Shown: piece after piece, positions 1-11,619 of the stretch
Layout: each line of letters starts with the position of its first letter
How positions within the stretch are numbered: position 1 is the first letter of the stretch
Assembly: GCA_963920765.1 (NCBI GenBank)
Contig: OY987245.1
Span: forward strand, 25,064,727-25,128,726
Length of the DNA: 64,000 nucleotides
Direction: 5' to 3'
From: Ulota crispa
Taxonomy: Eukaryota > Streptophyta > Bryopsida > Orthotrichales > Orthotrichaceae
Position numbers and translations under genes: made by a program
The notes under the pieces: model-generated
Databases searched by the model: none
Told to the model about the DNA's origin: nothing
What the model saw: only the letters and a program-made list of their open reading frames with translations

Positions 1-1785
1 CCCACAAGAAGCCAAAATGCTGTTTTTTCCACATAATCTATCTATATGATAGATTGCAGTATCTCCATGAAGCAACCCGCATGCATGACTTACACAATAG
101 ACTTCATGTGCATCAAGTTTCACCTCTTAGATTACTACAACTACAGAACTATTATCTCACAAGGAAGAAAAAAACCAACTCTATTCTAAGATTGGATTGA
201 ATTCTGTATTCTTCAAGAAATCCTTTATAGAATCTGAAACACCATATCAAAATACAAAGAGAAGCACACCTCACATGGGATAGTTTTGAAAGCACTCCTA
301 CCGTATCCAAGTTCAATGCCATGAGTTGATTACAAACAAACATATCCTAATCAAAATATGTAGCTGTATATTCTATTTACCAGGGAATTAAAAAAATCCA
401 AAACTTCTTCATCTTTTGATAGGCAACCTCTAAAATAACCTAAAAATCACGGTATTTTTTTTTTGGAAAAGTCAAGATTGTGAACAACTAAAGTGTTTGC
501 AATCTCTTCAACATGGACAAAGCTATTTTATGAGTGTAAAATGGCTAGCCATGAGCGGTGAGTCAAGATTTTTGTGAGCAAATATCAATTTTGAGCTCAA
601 AAGCAATGGAACACTAAAAACATGGCAAGTTTTTCAAAAGATGAAAGTTTAAAATGCTAAATTCTAAGATCCTATCTACACAATTATAGGTGAAATTGAG
701 TATTTTGACAAAAAATCTAGGCTCATGGCTCACATATCCCCTCACATATAGCATTCCCCCGGCTTCTGGATGTTGAAGTTACGTTCTCTTATCTTGAAGT
801 TGCAATTTCTTGTCATCTGCAATAGCTTTCATTCATTGTTGTCAAAGCATTTCCTCAGTGTGCACTTCTACTCTATAAATTTGTTTTTTAACAATCAGTT
901 AATCTTCTGTTCTATCTTGAACTTGCTAAAAAAAAATTTAGAAAAATTAGATTGTTGGTTGCCAGTTGCATTGGATTTGTGCACAAGATGGATAATGCAA
1001 GCAAATTTTAAAAATAGCAACGAGGAAGTTTGAAACAACAAACACAAATAGCACTAAAAGTATAGACTTCCTAGAACTTAAAGTCCAACCGCGATCTAAG
1101 AATATCCACACTTGCAATCCTTGATCTTTTTTGAAAACAGTTCAAAAATTCCAAACTATTTGCAGGAATAATGCCTAAATTTACTACTCCACAAGCGCAA
1201 GAGACCATAAAATCAACATGCACCCAATATATTTATCACTTTTGAAGCAAAAAAATAGCAAAATTAATACCTTTTGTCACATGACCTCACTCAAGAATCA
1301 TCTAGTCGTTCATAGTCGTTTACATAAGGTAACCGCACCCATACCTGAGCGTTTAAGGGTTTAGGGCACTTTAGAGTCTCAAAAAATTCAAGATTTTTTT
1401 GTAGCATTAGCCTTTCAACAAGCTATCATGGAACGTAATTTTTGTGGAAAAAAGTATTGTAAATTATTTTATATTAAAGGGCAAAGTTGCAGCTCATAAG
1501 GTCCCTATTAGCACGTCTAAACTACCCTTGAAACTGTTTTGATGTGTTCCTATACATATGCTTGACAATCCCAATTTTGACCATCTCACATGAACTTAGC
1601 AATTGACATGTGGCAAGATTTTCTGGTGCAAGTGACATTCACTGCTCCACTTTGGGTTCACAGTGAGTGGTGAACACCTCAAAAGTAGGGCTCCACTTTG
1701 GGGTCTGCTCATGTATGGGTGATGTTACCTTAGTTCCTTTAGTTCCCTTAGTTCCCTTGTAATACTTTTTGTTTGAAATGTAACT
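1..1785. other. AT-rich intergenic sequence, no gene seen
   Basis: No reading frame here looks like a conserved protein and no RNA gene is visible. The one structured piece is listed separately at 522-757. Positions 1731-1760 hold three imperfect copies of a TTAGTTCCC unit. The rest is A/T-rich sequence with homopolymer runs. Confidence 0.6.
522..757. repeat. possible MITE with imperfect inverted ends
   Basis: The left end reads GCTATTTTATGAGTG and continues to GCCATGAGC. The right end, read on the other strand, gives GCTATATGTGAGGG and continues to GAGCCATGAGC. Similar motifs (GCTATTT, then GTGAGCCGTGAGC) occur near 24288-24335 and, inverted, near 29600-29665. This suggests a small dispersed family. 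The ends are diverged and I saw no target duplication. Confidence 0.35.
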
Positions 1786-2011
1786 CTACACCAAATAGTG
1801 CATTTAGGTCGCCCTAGACTATATGTTGACCATGCTTGAATTTGACATGGTTCACAACTTGAAAGTTGTTAATTTATTTTTTGGCAGCTTTGTAGTGGTT
1901 GCAAGGCTATTTAAATTCTGTTTTCTTGCATGAAAATCATTTTTACAGCACTAAAAAGTGTAAGATATGAGAAATTAGTGTGGGGCAACTAAAATGCACT
2001 ATTTGGTGTAG
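1786..2011. repeat. 226-bp MITE-like element
   Basis: Perfect 20-bp terminal inverted repeats bound this stretch: CTACACCAAATAGTGCATTT at 1786-1805 and its reverse complement at 1992-2011. The interior has no coding potential. No clear target-site duplication flanks it, so the superfamily is not assigned. Confidence 0.6.
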
Positions 2012-2239
2012 AAAAACTCCAATTACTAAAATGCCACTTTTAACTTCTTTGGACCAAGTAAAGTCCATAAAATAATACTCAAACTGCATAATACCTATAC
2101 AAAGCCTTGGAAATGTGTAATGCAAATTGTGAGATGTGTGCAAATTATTGAAATAAGTGTGAAAAACACTAAAATGTGTGTGAAAAACATTAAGGGATCT
2201 CTGTCCTTCAACATAAGGTAGTCTGCTCATATTCCGCTC

Positions 2240-2555
2240 ATGCTTTAAAATCGCTCACCTCCCCAAATGTATCCTACTGGCTACCGGTACATGTCTTATT
2301 CATAGCCTTTCAACAATGTTCTTGAGACAAACATTTGAGAGGTGGGCGGTTTTAGAGCACCCATGACCTTTCCACTTCAAAATTTCATAACTAATTCCAC
2401 AAAGCTCCATAAAATATGAAAACACTTGGGATAGATGCCAATTCTTCTTGTTCTACAAGGAAAATTTTCTAAAAATTATTTCAAAAAGTTTCACCTCCCC
2501 AAAATTCAGTTTTAGCCTTTGGATGAACGATTTACAAGCACACTACCTTAAAGAG
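2240..2555 (+). repeat. dispersed repeat, copy 1 of 2 (other at 6445-6757)
   Basis: This stretch aligns along its length, in the same orientation, with 6445-6757. Both begin near CTCACCTCCCCAAATG, share ACTTCAAAATTTCATAACTA in the middle, and end near TTTCACCTCCCCAAAATTCAG followed by a TTACCTTAA. It has no coding potential. The two copies are clearly diverged. Confidence 0.65.
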
Positions 2556-2689
2556 ATCCGTTATGGATGGCACGCAAAGTTCAAAATTACATGAATAGTT
2601 TAGATTTAGTTAAATGTGCCACTAAATCACATTTCCTTTGCCACTAACAATTCATGTACCTCCAAACTTTTATTCTCCTCACTTATCCC

Positions 2690-4255
2690 ATGAATGCCCA
2701 AGAGGCCTAAAAGTGGCCTCACATGATTTCACAAGCCCCTTTGAGGCATTGGATCTATTTTTTTGGCTTTGCTATAAATTACAAATATCAAGGCATTCAA
2801 GTGGTCCATGTAAGTGAAGTAATGGCAAGGCAAGCTAAATGTTGTACAGTACTTGGACAAAAATTATTGCCACCTCCCTTTTACCACTCTTACCATTCAG
2901 AAAATTTAGCATTTTAGAAAGTGCAATTGGCCTTATTTTAGTTTGCATCACTAATATTTAGTTCTTACTAGAGCAATCCCAATCAAGCATATCAAAAATC
3001 AACTTCAAAAAACCAAAACCCAATTTTTGGTGAATTGTTTTATATAATAACCATGGATTTACAAGAAAATTTATTGAAAACATTGATGAACTTTTGAGAT
3101 TCAATTGCATGGATATTTAGGAAACATCCATACGCACATTTTTTATACTAAAAAAGAACCCCTTAAGTAACAAAATGTTGATCCACAAAATTTCAATGCG
3201 TCCCTCAACATGTCCAAATTTTGTTAAATATATATTTCTTCATAATAATCAATTTTTTAATATTTTATTCATACGTTGTGACTAAGTTTGTAGTTTAGAA
3301 TATGATATTATGTTTCCTTAGTGAAAAGTTAGTTACAAAATAACATATCTATTTAACAAAATTTGGGCATATTAGGGGTCGCATTGAAATTTTGTGGATC
3401 AACATTTTGTTACTTAAGGGGTTCTTTTTTAGTATGAAAAATGTGTGTATGGATATTTCCTAAATATCCATGCAATTGAATCTCAAAAGTTCATCAATGT
3501 TTTCAATAAATTTTCTTGTAAATCCATGGTTATTATACAAAACAATTCACCAAAAATTGGGTTTTGGTTTTTTGAAGTTGATTTTTGATATGCTTGATTG
3601 GGATTGCTCTAGTAAGAACTAAATATTAGTGATGCAAACTAAAATAAGGCCAATTGCACTTTCTAAAATGCTAATTTTTTTGAATGGGAAGAGTGGTAAA
3701 AGAGGGGTGGCAATCATTTTTGTCCAGGTACTATACAAGCAACAACCGGTCAATACCCCTTGCAAGCTTCCTTGCATGGGTTTTGTGGTAGCAAGATTTT
3801 TTTGGCAAAGGATTTAAGCATGTTTTTAACCCTTGTTGTGGTTGCTCTCATCAATTGTGTTGGTCATCAATTTTTATACAATAGCACTTTGAAGCCCCAA
3901 AACCAAAGAAGTAAAATCTTCAATGATTTGCAAGTGTGTGCATTTGTATCTAATCTTGCTACTCAAAAAAAGTGAGATGGATTAGGGGCTTATAGAATTT
4001 TGTTTAAACCATCAAATAGCAACTACTTGCCAAAATTGAGATTTAGCCATCACATGTTATTTGATGAAATGTTATAATCTTCCGTCTCCCACAGTCAATT
4101 CTTTCCAAAAATTGCAAGATGTTTTCTAAGTAATTGTTCCACTAATTTCAACGATCACTTTTTATGGATCGTTCAATCGACTAAGACACAATGCATCATG
4201 GTTGTAGGTTTCCAAAAACTAAATTTTTGATGAAAATGGCTTGGGCGCTTGCAGA
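2690..4255 (+). repeat. dispersed repeat copy interrupted by a fold-back element
   Basis: The flanks of the fold-back element at 2842-3738 together match 25248-25998. The left flank shares CAAGGCATTCAA...GGTCCATG and the right flank shares TTGCAAGCTTCCTTGCAT...CTAATCTTGCTACTCAAAAA. The second copy lacks the fold-back element and so gives an approximate empty site. A third, inverted and partial, relative lies at about 35725-35900, sharing a segment that ends TTGGGCGCTT. Confidence 0.6.
2842..3738. mobile_element. fold-back element, TGTACAGTAC family, copy 1 (897 bp)
   Basis: The whole element is a near-palindrome. The left arm runs from TTGTACAGTACTTGGAC to about 3200 and the right arm from about 3380 to GTCCAGGTACTATACAA. 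Matching arm blocks include AAAACCCAATTTTTGG and TTTACAAGAAAATTTATTG. It belongs with the element at 13911-14805, with which it shares end motif, length and internal arm sequence. No transposase is present. It is a non-autonomous fold-back transposon of undetermined superfamily. Confidence 0.75.
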
Positions 4256-5086
4256 TTTTTCATAAATGGAATAGTTTTGAGATTAGAAAGGATTTGGTGC
4301 TACCTACGATTTTAATTATGTTGGAATTTATATAATTTTTAGCATACAAAGTTAATTTCGAGTCAAAAAGACAAAGCACCACTCATAGTCTAACACGCAT
4401 TATTCACGATCTACTTTTGGCTTCATTACGACTCCATTGCTCCGAATTTGCCTCAAACAGATCCATCATGCTTTGTTTAATCCTGAGCCCCTGAGCGCCC
4501 CAGGACCTCAGAATGGGGCGCTCAATTTTAAAAAATGTCCACGTTTGACTCTTATCTTCTTTTTAATGGTAAAGGCAAAGTACTTGTAATTTTTCATGTA
4601 TTTTTAAGCATGTGTTTATTACCACTCAAAAAAATTCAAGCTATTTGACTCTACTTAGGTAATACTTATATTGGACTAAGTATACAAGGGTATGGATTTG
4701 AGTGAATATGGCTTGGGCGTGCAAGGGATAAAGCCTTGAACATCCTTTTTTGGCAACATAGCAATTTTGGGTAGCTCACTACCAATGGGTTTTTCATTTT
4801 TTTTCTTTGGAATTTTCACACATGATGTGTTCAAGGAGTAGCTTTAAGGCCCAACAAATTTCATAACTTTTGATTTTATGGTTCAAAAGTTATTGCATGA
4901 TATGTAGTTTTTATGCTTGTGGGGCAAACATAATTTTTTTTTTAAATTACATTTTAAACTTTTATCTTTTTGAAATTGGTTTTTTAGGTTTATATGTACA
5001 TGGGAAGCTTTGAATCCTTCAATTTTGATCAATAAGATGAAAGTTATGAGGAGTTTTGTTTGCGGGCAGTTGTGGATTCTCTATTC
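4256..5086. other. AT-rich sequence with parts of older repeats
   Basis: No gene was recognised. A small GC-rich hairpin lies at about 4488-4525 (GAGCGCCCC opposite GGGGCGCTC). From about 4980 the sequence (GGGAAGCTTTGAATCC and onward) matches the interior of the TTAACCCC-ended element at 15328-16266, so it is probably the left part of an older copy that the 725-bp element below interrupts. Confidence 0.5.
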
Positions 5087-5811
5087 TAACCCCTAAAGGA
5101 CCAAGCCCCCTTTTCGGGGACAAATGGGATTTCGGGCATGTACCTATGGCTAAACTACTTTGCATGACTTTTTGAAACTTTTATGGGAGATGGGGAATTC
5201 AAAGATCTATGTGGGCATCTAACTTTTTCCTCATTCCAACATTTATTGAAGAAGTTAAAAATGAATTTATGAGAATTTTAATTCAATGGGCAGCCCAAAA
5301 ATTTCTTTAAAATCTCCATTTTTTAAAAATAAAAATTTGAGGTTAGTTCTTTAGACTTATGTGTATGTGGGAAGCTTTGAATCATTCAATTCTAATTGAT
5401 GAGATGAAAATCATGAGAAGTTTTAGTTTGTGTGTAGGCATTGTTTTGAGATTCTCCACACTTACCCGCAAACTAAAACTTCTCATAACTTTCATCTCAT
5501 CAATTAGAATTGAATGATTCAAAGCTTCCCACATATACATAAGTCTAAAGAATTAACCTCAAGTTTTTATTTTAAAAAAATGAAATTTTTAAAGAAATTT
5601 TTGGGCTGCCCGCTAAACTAAAATTCTCATAAATTCATTTTTAACTTCTTCAAAAAATGTTAGAATGAGGAAAAAGTTAGATGCCCACATAGATCTTTGA
5701 ATTCCCCATCTCCCATAAAGGTTTCAAAAAATTACACAAAGTAGTTTAGCCATAAGTACATGCCCAAAATCCCAAAAGTCCCCCAAGGGGACTTTGGTCC
5801 TTTAGGGGTTA
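5087..5811. mobile_element. 725-bp fold-back element with TAACCCCTAAAGGACC ends
   Basis: Both ends carry TAACCCCTAAAGGACC in inverted orientation. The arms of about 360 bp pair almost throughout, meeting near 5450; arm blocks include GAATTCAAAGATCTATGTGG and AAGCTTTGAATCATTCAATT. It interrupts a copy of the larger TTAACCCC element: the flanks read TCTCTATTC on the left and AAATTTGAAGTCC on the right, and the uninterrupted relative near 15690-15720 reads TCTCTACTCTAAAATAAACT. No coding sequence is present. Confidence 0.75.
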
Positions 5812-6371
5812 AAATGAAATTTGAAGTCCTATATTTTAATGGATTTTCAATATTTTGAACAAAACAAAACCCAAAGGTGTAGAGTGTTTAGAACAACGTT
5901 ACAACCACTGGAATTGGAATTTTTCATTTCCATTATTAAGTTCTTAACAATTTAGTGTTTTGAATCATTCTCAACATCTTTTTACTTACTATGTTTTTCC
6001 TATGTGTTGTACAATTCAAAGTGATTTGAAAATTTTCAAGTTTGTTCCCAACTTACTTTGAAGAACAAATCCAAAAATCATAACCATATTGGAAAAAAAT
6101 TCACACAAATGTGACCTTGTGAAGTGTAGCTGCTAGGATTTTTGCAAGGATAAAAAATGGCTTTCTGTCAATTCAAACTCAAGTATTTGACAATCTACAT
6201 GGTGAAAACTCTTGAACTTTTTTTACACATCTTTTGGTACTAGTGTAGTACAAGATCTTACGGCTGCATTTGTCAAAGAATATTCTTTTTCTAAAATTTG
6301 ATACTTGAACTAGAAATGGCAATTTTGGAGCAATTTTGGTGGAAAACTTAGCTTAGTGTTGTAGGGGTTAA
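5812..6371. repeat. right part of an older TTAACCCC-ended element
   Basis: This matches 15715-16266 in the same orientation, sharing TTCTTAACAATTTAGTGTTTTGA, and ends in GTAGGGGTTAA at 6361-6371. That is the inverted-repeat end typical of the family. It is the continuation of the copy interrupted by 5087-5811. Confidence 0.55.
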
Positions 6372-6444
6372 CTTATCACAATTTGTGCCCACATCAATGA
6401 CACGACTAATTCCTTGAAGGTCATAAGGTAGGAGGTTTGAACTC

Positions 6445-6757
6445 CATTAGGGCACTAAAACCACTCACCTCCCCAAATGAATTCTACTAGTACATGTCCA
6501 TATTCATAACCTTTGAGAAATGTATAATGGACATACATTTGAGGAGATGAGCACGCGGTTTTAGAACCCTATAACCTTTATACTTCAAAATTTCATAACT
6601 AATTCCAAATTGCCCTAAAACATAGAAAATAACTTGAGTTAGATGCCAATTCCTCTTATCTTTGAAAAAAATTTACTGAAAAATATTCAAAGAGTTTCAC
6701 CTCCCCAAAATTCAGTTTCAGCCCTTAGATGGTCGGTTTTATGAGTCTCTTACCTTA
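6445..6757 (+). repeat. dispersed repeat, copy 2 of 2 (other at 2240-2555)
   Basis: Second copy of the direct repeat described at 2240-2555. It shares the CACCTCCCCAAA motifs near both ends and the TTCATAACTAATTCC core. No coding potential. Confidence 0.65.
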
Positions 6758-9700
6758 ACACTCATGAATGCTTGAATATCAATTGAGCATTGCGAAAGTT
6801 TGATATTATTATCAACTTCGGTTTAATTTTCCATTGTTGAATACAAATATAAAATTCATCCAATATTGACTAACATCTTATAAATGATGATAGAAATTAT
6901 TGGTCGATACAAGTATATTGATTCTATATGTAAGCTAGCGCTCAAGTCTCAGGTTCATTTATACTATGTAAGCGACTATAATTATATATAAAAGCGACTA
7001 TCTGAAGAATTAGGATTTTAAATTTAAATTTGGGTTAAAAAACAGATTAGGGTTTCAAAAATACAATGTATTTAATTACACATGTTGGTGTGCACAAATA
7101 TTATTTGTTATCATCAAGAGAAATAAATCAAGTACATAGTCAGTGCATAGAATTTTGTTTTTCTTTGTAAATTATTGGTAGGTATTTATTAGCTTTAAGT
7201 GATTGTCAGTTGTTGTCCACAAAGGTCTTCATACGTATATGTCCTTTTCTTGTTTTGAGGTCGTGCAATCATACAACAATTGAAGAGGATTGATTGTGAC
7301 AACTGAACAAAAAGCTCAAGGTTATCAATTTCATGACCTCTAAATTTGCCTATGCAAAGTGGTTTGTTAACAAATTGCAATAGAAATTGATGAGAGCGTT
7401 GTTGTTTGGATGTGCAAACACATTTGTTGTTAAGCAGCAAAATTGTATTTTTCTGTATTTTAAACTTCTTGCTTACAAGGACATTACACCTTGATCAACA
7501 AATTTTAGCAACAATGATTTGTCATTTATGAAATTGTTGAGGATTATAAATATGTTGACTTTCCATTTTGCAAAGCACCATTAACCATTATGCATATTGA
7601 ATCATTTTTTATTTTGCTGCAACTTATAAGATACAAGAATCAATTTGAGCATTTGGAAATTGTGAATTTTTTTTTGTCTTGAGAGCCAAGTTTGATGCAA
7701 TTTAGAGTGGTATAGAAACAACAAGACAAAAAAATAAATATGTATTTAAATCTTTTCCTTCTTTACTATCTTAAAGCCTATATCAACTACGTTTCAAAAC
7801 AGTTCACATGCATGTAGGAATTTTTCCACGAACCAAACAAAGCCTTGTAAAAAGACTATTTTGCAAAAAATTCAATTGGAAGCAAATAACTCACTTTTTT
7901 TTTTTGAGAATAGATGCAAAATAAAAGACATTGGTTCGTGTGGTAGTAGAATAATTCAAGTTTTTTAAAAGGAAATTATAAATGAAGCCTAAAATTCACA
8001 ATTTGCAATTGCTAATGTTTTTTTAAGTATATGAACCTCACATGGGATTTACAACATCTATTGCAGGCATTGCACCAAAATCATTGGGGATGATCGAAGC
8101 AAGATAAGAAACATTTTATCCACTACTACAAAATATGCCAATGCTCACAACCCTCAATAAGATCCATGATACACACCAAGCAATTTATTGCATCTTTGTT
8201 GTGCATGGCACCCATAATTATTCCAACTTCAAGAAACCCAAATCCGATTCATTTTGACTTAAGCACCAACAATAATGCTAAGATTGATAAGCAAACGGAT
8301 GCCACTAATCTTGTGCCCCCACTCTATCCATCCCGTTTCATATGTAGTGTCACAACATCTATCACACAATTTTAGTTGTGGGCTTGGCAAAGATATGGAG
8401 CAAAAGGGCATACAAAAAGACAAACTTTGGTCAAGGTCTAATTCAAAGAATTGTGCAACATCAAACAACTGGCAAGCGTTATTCACTCGAGGTAAAAGCT
8501 TTTCTTTAAGTTAAAATTCTACAAGCTCATGTCACTTTTTCTCTCAAATTTGCATGAAGAAGCACCAAAGAATTCCTATGTTGCTTTATTTTTTTTGGAA
8601 CATGATTGTTTGTAAATTCATGAGTTTTGTTTATTTCATTTATTTCAAGTTTGCAAATGAAAACAATCTTTTGTTGGAGTGATGACAAGAAATAATAAAC
8701 ATTTTGTACAAGTAATCTTGATTCCATTGGAGAAGAATTGCACATACCCAAATTAGGAACCGCTCTAAGAAAAAAAACATGTGTTTTGAAAGGTGCTCAA
8801 TAATTTCCAAAAGATGTAAAATTTTGAGAAATGTTAAAAAAAGAACAAGTTAAAAGTAAGACAATAGACCCTACATGTGACTAGCGTGTGACTAGACATA
8901 ATGTTTCAAATTTAGCACCAAAATATTCATATTGACTTCATTCTAATTAAGCTCAAAAAATCACATTTGTATAAGCTAGAAAAAGTTAGGCATGTCAAAT
9001 GTTGTATCAAAAAAATTGGATACATTAAAAATTAAAAATATTCAAAAGAAATTGAAGCTAAACATTAAGCTTTGTTACTTATCGACGTTGTAAAGACAAA
9101 TCTTATGGTCATGATGTCAAAATTTCAAAAACCATCACTTTGTAGATTCTATATTCCCATATGATATGTATAAGTTTTTTTGTTTCTATTTTCATGGTTC
9201 TAAATCATAAAAAAATTATGGGCTAAAATTTGGTACTTTTTATAAATATGTAAACTCAATTCAACAAAAATTTGAGAAAAATGCACAACATACAAAGTGT
9301 GCTCAAGAAATTCTAAATTTTTATCATAAATGCGTACTATGTGGTAAATCAAGCTTTTAAACTGCGCAATTTTTAAAACGTGATTATAGGCTTTGAAGTT
9401 TGGATTAATATATGATGCCTATTCTTAAGAGAATAGAGAAGTTCAAACTCAACATGGCAAATTGAGAAAGCTTCATTTTTTTAGTTAAGGAACAAACTAT
9501 CTCAAATATCTACAATAAATTTAAAAAATAAAATTTACTAAGATACAAACTCAAACAATTTGTCTTTTAAACACAATTTTAGATATACTTTTAGTGATAT
9601 AACTGTAACTAAATTTAGCACAAGATTTAGCAAAGCATTCTTGCAAGCAATACATCTTTTTTTTAACTACTTTCTTTAATAGACAAAAAACTCAATTATA

Positions 9701-10161
9701 CTTTGTTTAACAAATTTTGTCTGTATATAATGGCTGATCTTAGATTATTGAAAAACACTTTTGATCTCAAAAGTTAAGTAGATTTTTGGTAGTCAAAACA
9801 AGTCCTCAAAAAAATTTGTGATAGGGTGCTGAGAACTTTTAAACTTCTTTGATACACCAAAACATATGATTACAATAAAACCAACAAACTTGAAAATAAT
9901 TGCAACAAAGGCGCTTGAGAGCAAAGAATACATACTTTAAGTTGTACACACGTTATCTTTTCATACTCGTTGTTGCCATTAACCCCATTCATAATATATT
10001 GTTGGTGTGGTAGCAACATTTTTTTATATTTAACTGAAAAAAACCATTTGTCTATTACAATCTTGAAAACAAAATGAGAAATTATGGAAAAAATTGAGTT
10101 TTATATATATGTATATATATATATATATATATATACGTATACATATATATAGATAGATATA
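6758..10161. other. long AT-rich intergenic tract, no confident gene
   Basis: No intact gene was recognised. The reading frame at 8041-8160 gives a short peptide containing CRHCTKIIGDDRSKIRN, loosely like the C-x2-C start of BED zinc fingers of hAT transposases, but it is brief and ends in a stop. An alternating TA tract fills about 10100-10160 and leads into the MITE at 10162. Homopolymer runs are frequent. Confidence 0.5.
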
Positions 10162-10564
10162 GGGAATTACTATAGCAACACCCTAAATTGTTAGCGTGAC
10201 ACCCCTTGAGCATGAAAATGTGATTTTTAATATTGATTTTGCTGATTTTTTAATTTGGATCAAAAGATTTATTTCACCTTTATCAATCTAAGGCTATACT
10301 ATAAAAAAAGGTGTGCTTCAATTTCAAACCAAAAATATAGTACTTTTGAGTTACTTAAAGCAAGAATATATCAAAAAATAAGATTGGTGCAATAATATTT
10401 AAAAAAAATTTGTATTTGTCATGTTTTCTTTCAAGGAGATGATAATGTTGTGATTGAATGAATGATGGACCACTAAATAAATAAATAATAGTACTAAATT
10501 ATCAAATTTCATGCTCAAAAGGGGTGTCCTGTTAACAATTTAAGGTGTCGTTGGAGTAATTCCC
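10162..10564. mobile_element. hAT-like MITE, copy 1 of 2
   Basis: The ends are GGGAATTACTATAGCAACAC and, inverted, GGGAATTACTCCAACGACAC. The copy at 34116-34526 shares end, length and interior (TTGAGCATGAAAATGTGATTTT; TTTCACCTTTATCA). That second copy has an 8-bp target duplication, which points to the hAT superfamily. This copy sits inside TA/TATC-type simple sequence, so its own duplication cannot be read. It is non-coding and non-autonomous. Confidence 0.7.
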
Positions 10565-10864
10565 TCTATCTATATCTATATATCTATATATATTTGCAAC
10601 ATATTGCATTTCAATGATAAGAAACAAAACACATGTTTACATACTTGATGAGGCATATGTATAGAAGTTATTTTGAATGTTCTTTAAATTATGTAATCAT
10701 TTGTATATCATGGTAGAGCAAGTTTGCTATGATTGAAGTTTAATTTCATCATAAAATTCCTAAACAAATTTAATAAAATATTTGTCTTTGAGCATTCCAT
10801 ATAACATTTAGAAATGACAGCCTACCCTAAACACTTCAGAGTTCATTACCAATGGAATAAAAGA
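10565..10864. other. AT-rich spacer
   Basis: It starts with TATC-type simple sequence flanking the MITE. Nothing else is recognisable. Confidence 0.5.
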
Positions 10865-11013
10865 TGCAATATTAAGTAATTTGAGAAAAAAAATGCAATT
10901 TTGGGACTTTTGGATTTTATCTCCTTGAAAGGATAATCACTAAATATTCTTTCAAGGACATAAAATTCAATAGTCCCAAAATTGCATTTTTTTCTCAAAT
11001 TATTTAATATTGC
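10865..11013. repeat. 149-bp near-perfect hairpin
   Basis: The arms of about 66 bases start GCAATATTAAGTAATTTGAG and end CTCAAATTATTTAATATTGC. A short loop lies near 10935-10945. The central arm segment AATGCAATTTTGGGACT pairs with its complement at about 10970-10990. It could be a tiny MITE or a source of small RNA. There is no direct evidence of transcription. Confidence 0.6.
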
Positions 11014-11619
11014 GTTAAATGTGCTAATATAAAACAATAACTAGATTCACACTTACCTAATGCATATAAAATCTAGATTTATTGGTTTATTCGTTGTTTT
11101 TGAGAATTTTATGTAACTAGTCTCTTAGCATCTATACAGCATGGAATTTTACAACACAAATTTTAAAATAATAAACAGTTCAAAGAGCTCACGAATGCTT
11201 CACATAAGAAAAGGACTTATCTGGTCCAAAAAATGGCTTTTCGAATCTGAAATCAGTAAACAAGCAAGCTAGTTTTTTAAATAAGGGACAAGATTTAGAG
11301 CTTTAGGCTACAAACAAACAGCACTCATGGAAATTTTTAGTAGATTTTCATAGAGGGAATCCCGGAATTATTTGTTTCAGCGCTTAAAGATACATGTGGA
11401 TGGGACCTCTAGAAATTTAATCTCATAGATTTGATTTATGGATCGCAGTTGAAAGTTTTTTTTCTTGTTTTTGTTTGTAAGTCCATATTTTTTCTCCAAA
11501 GGATGAAAGCATTTCTTTCTTTGCATTCTTCTCTCGCATTGTTGAAACACAAGTGTCCAATGAGGCTTCACACCACAATTGGTTGCTTGCAAAAACCTCC
11601 AATATAATATACTTCCGAA
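11014..11619. other. 5' flank of the Rieske reading frame
   Basis: A presequence-coding first exon, if it exists, would be expected here or further upstream, but I could not identify one. The sequence is AT-rich with no recognised repeat. Confidence 0.4.
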
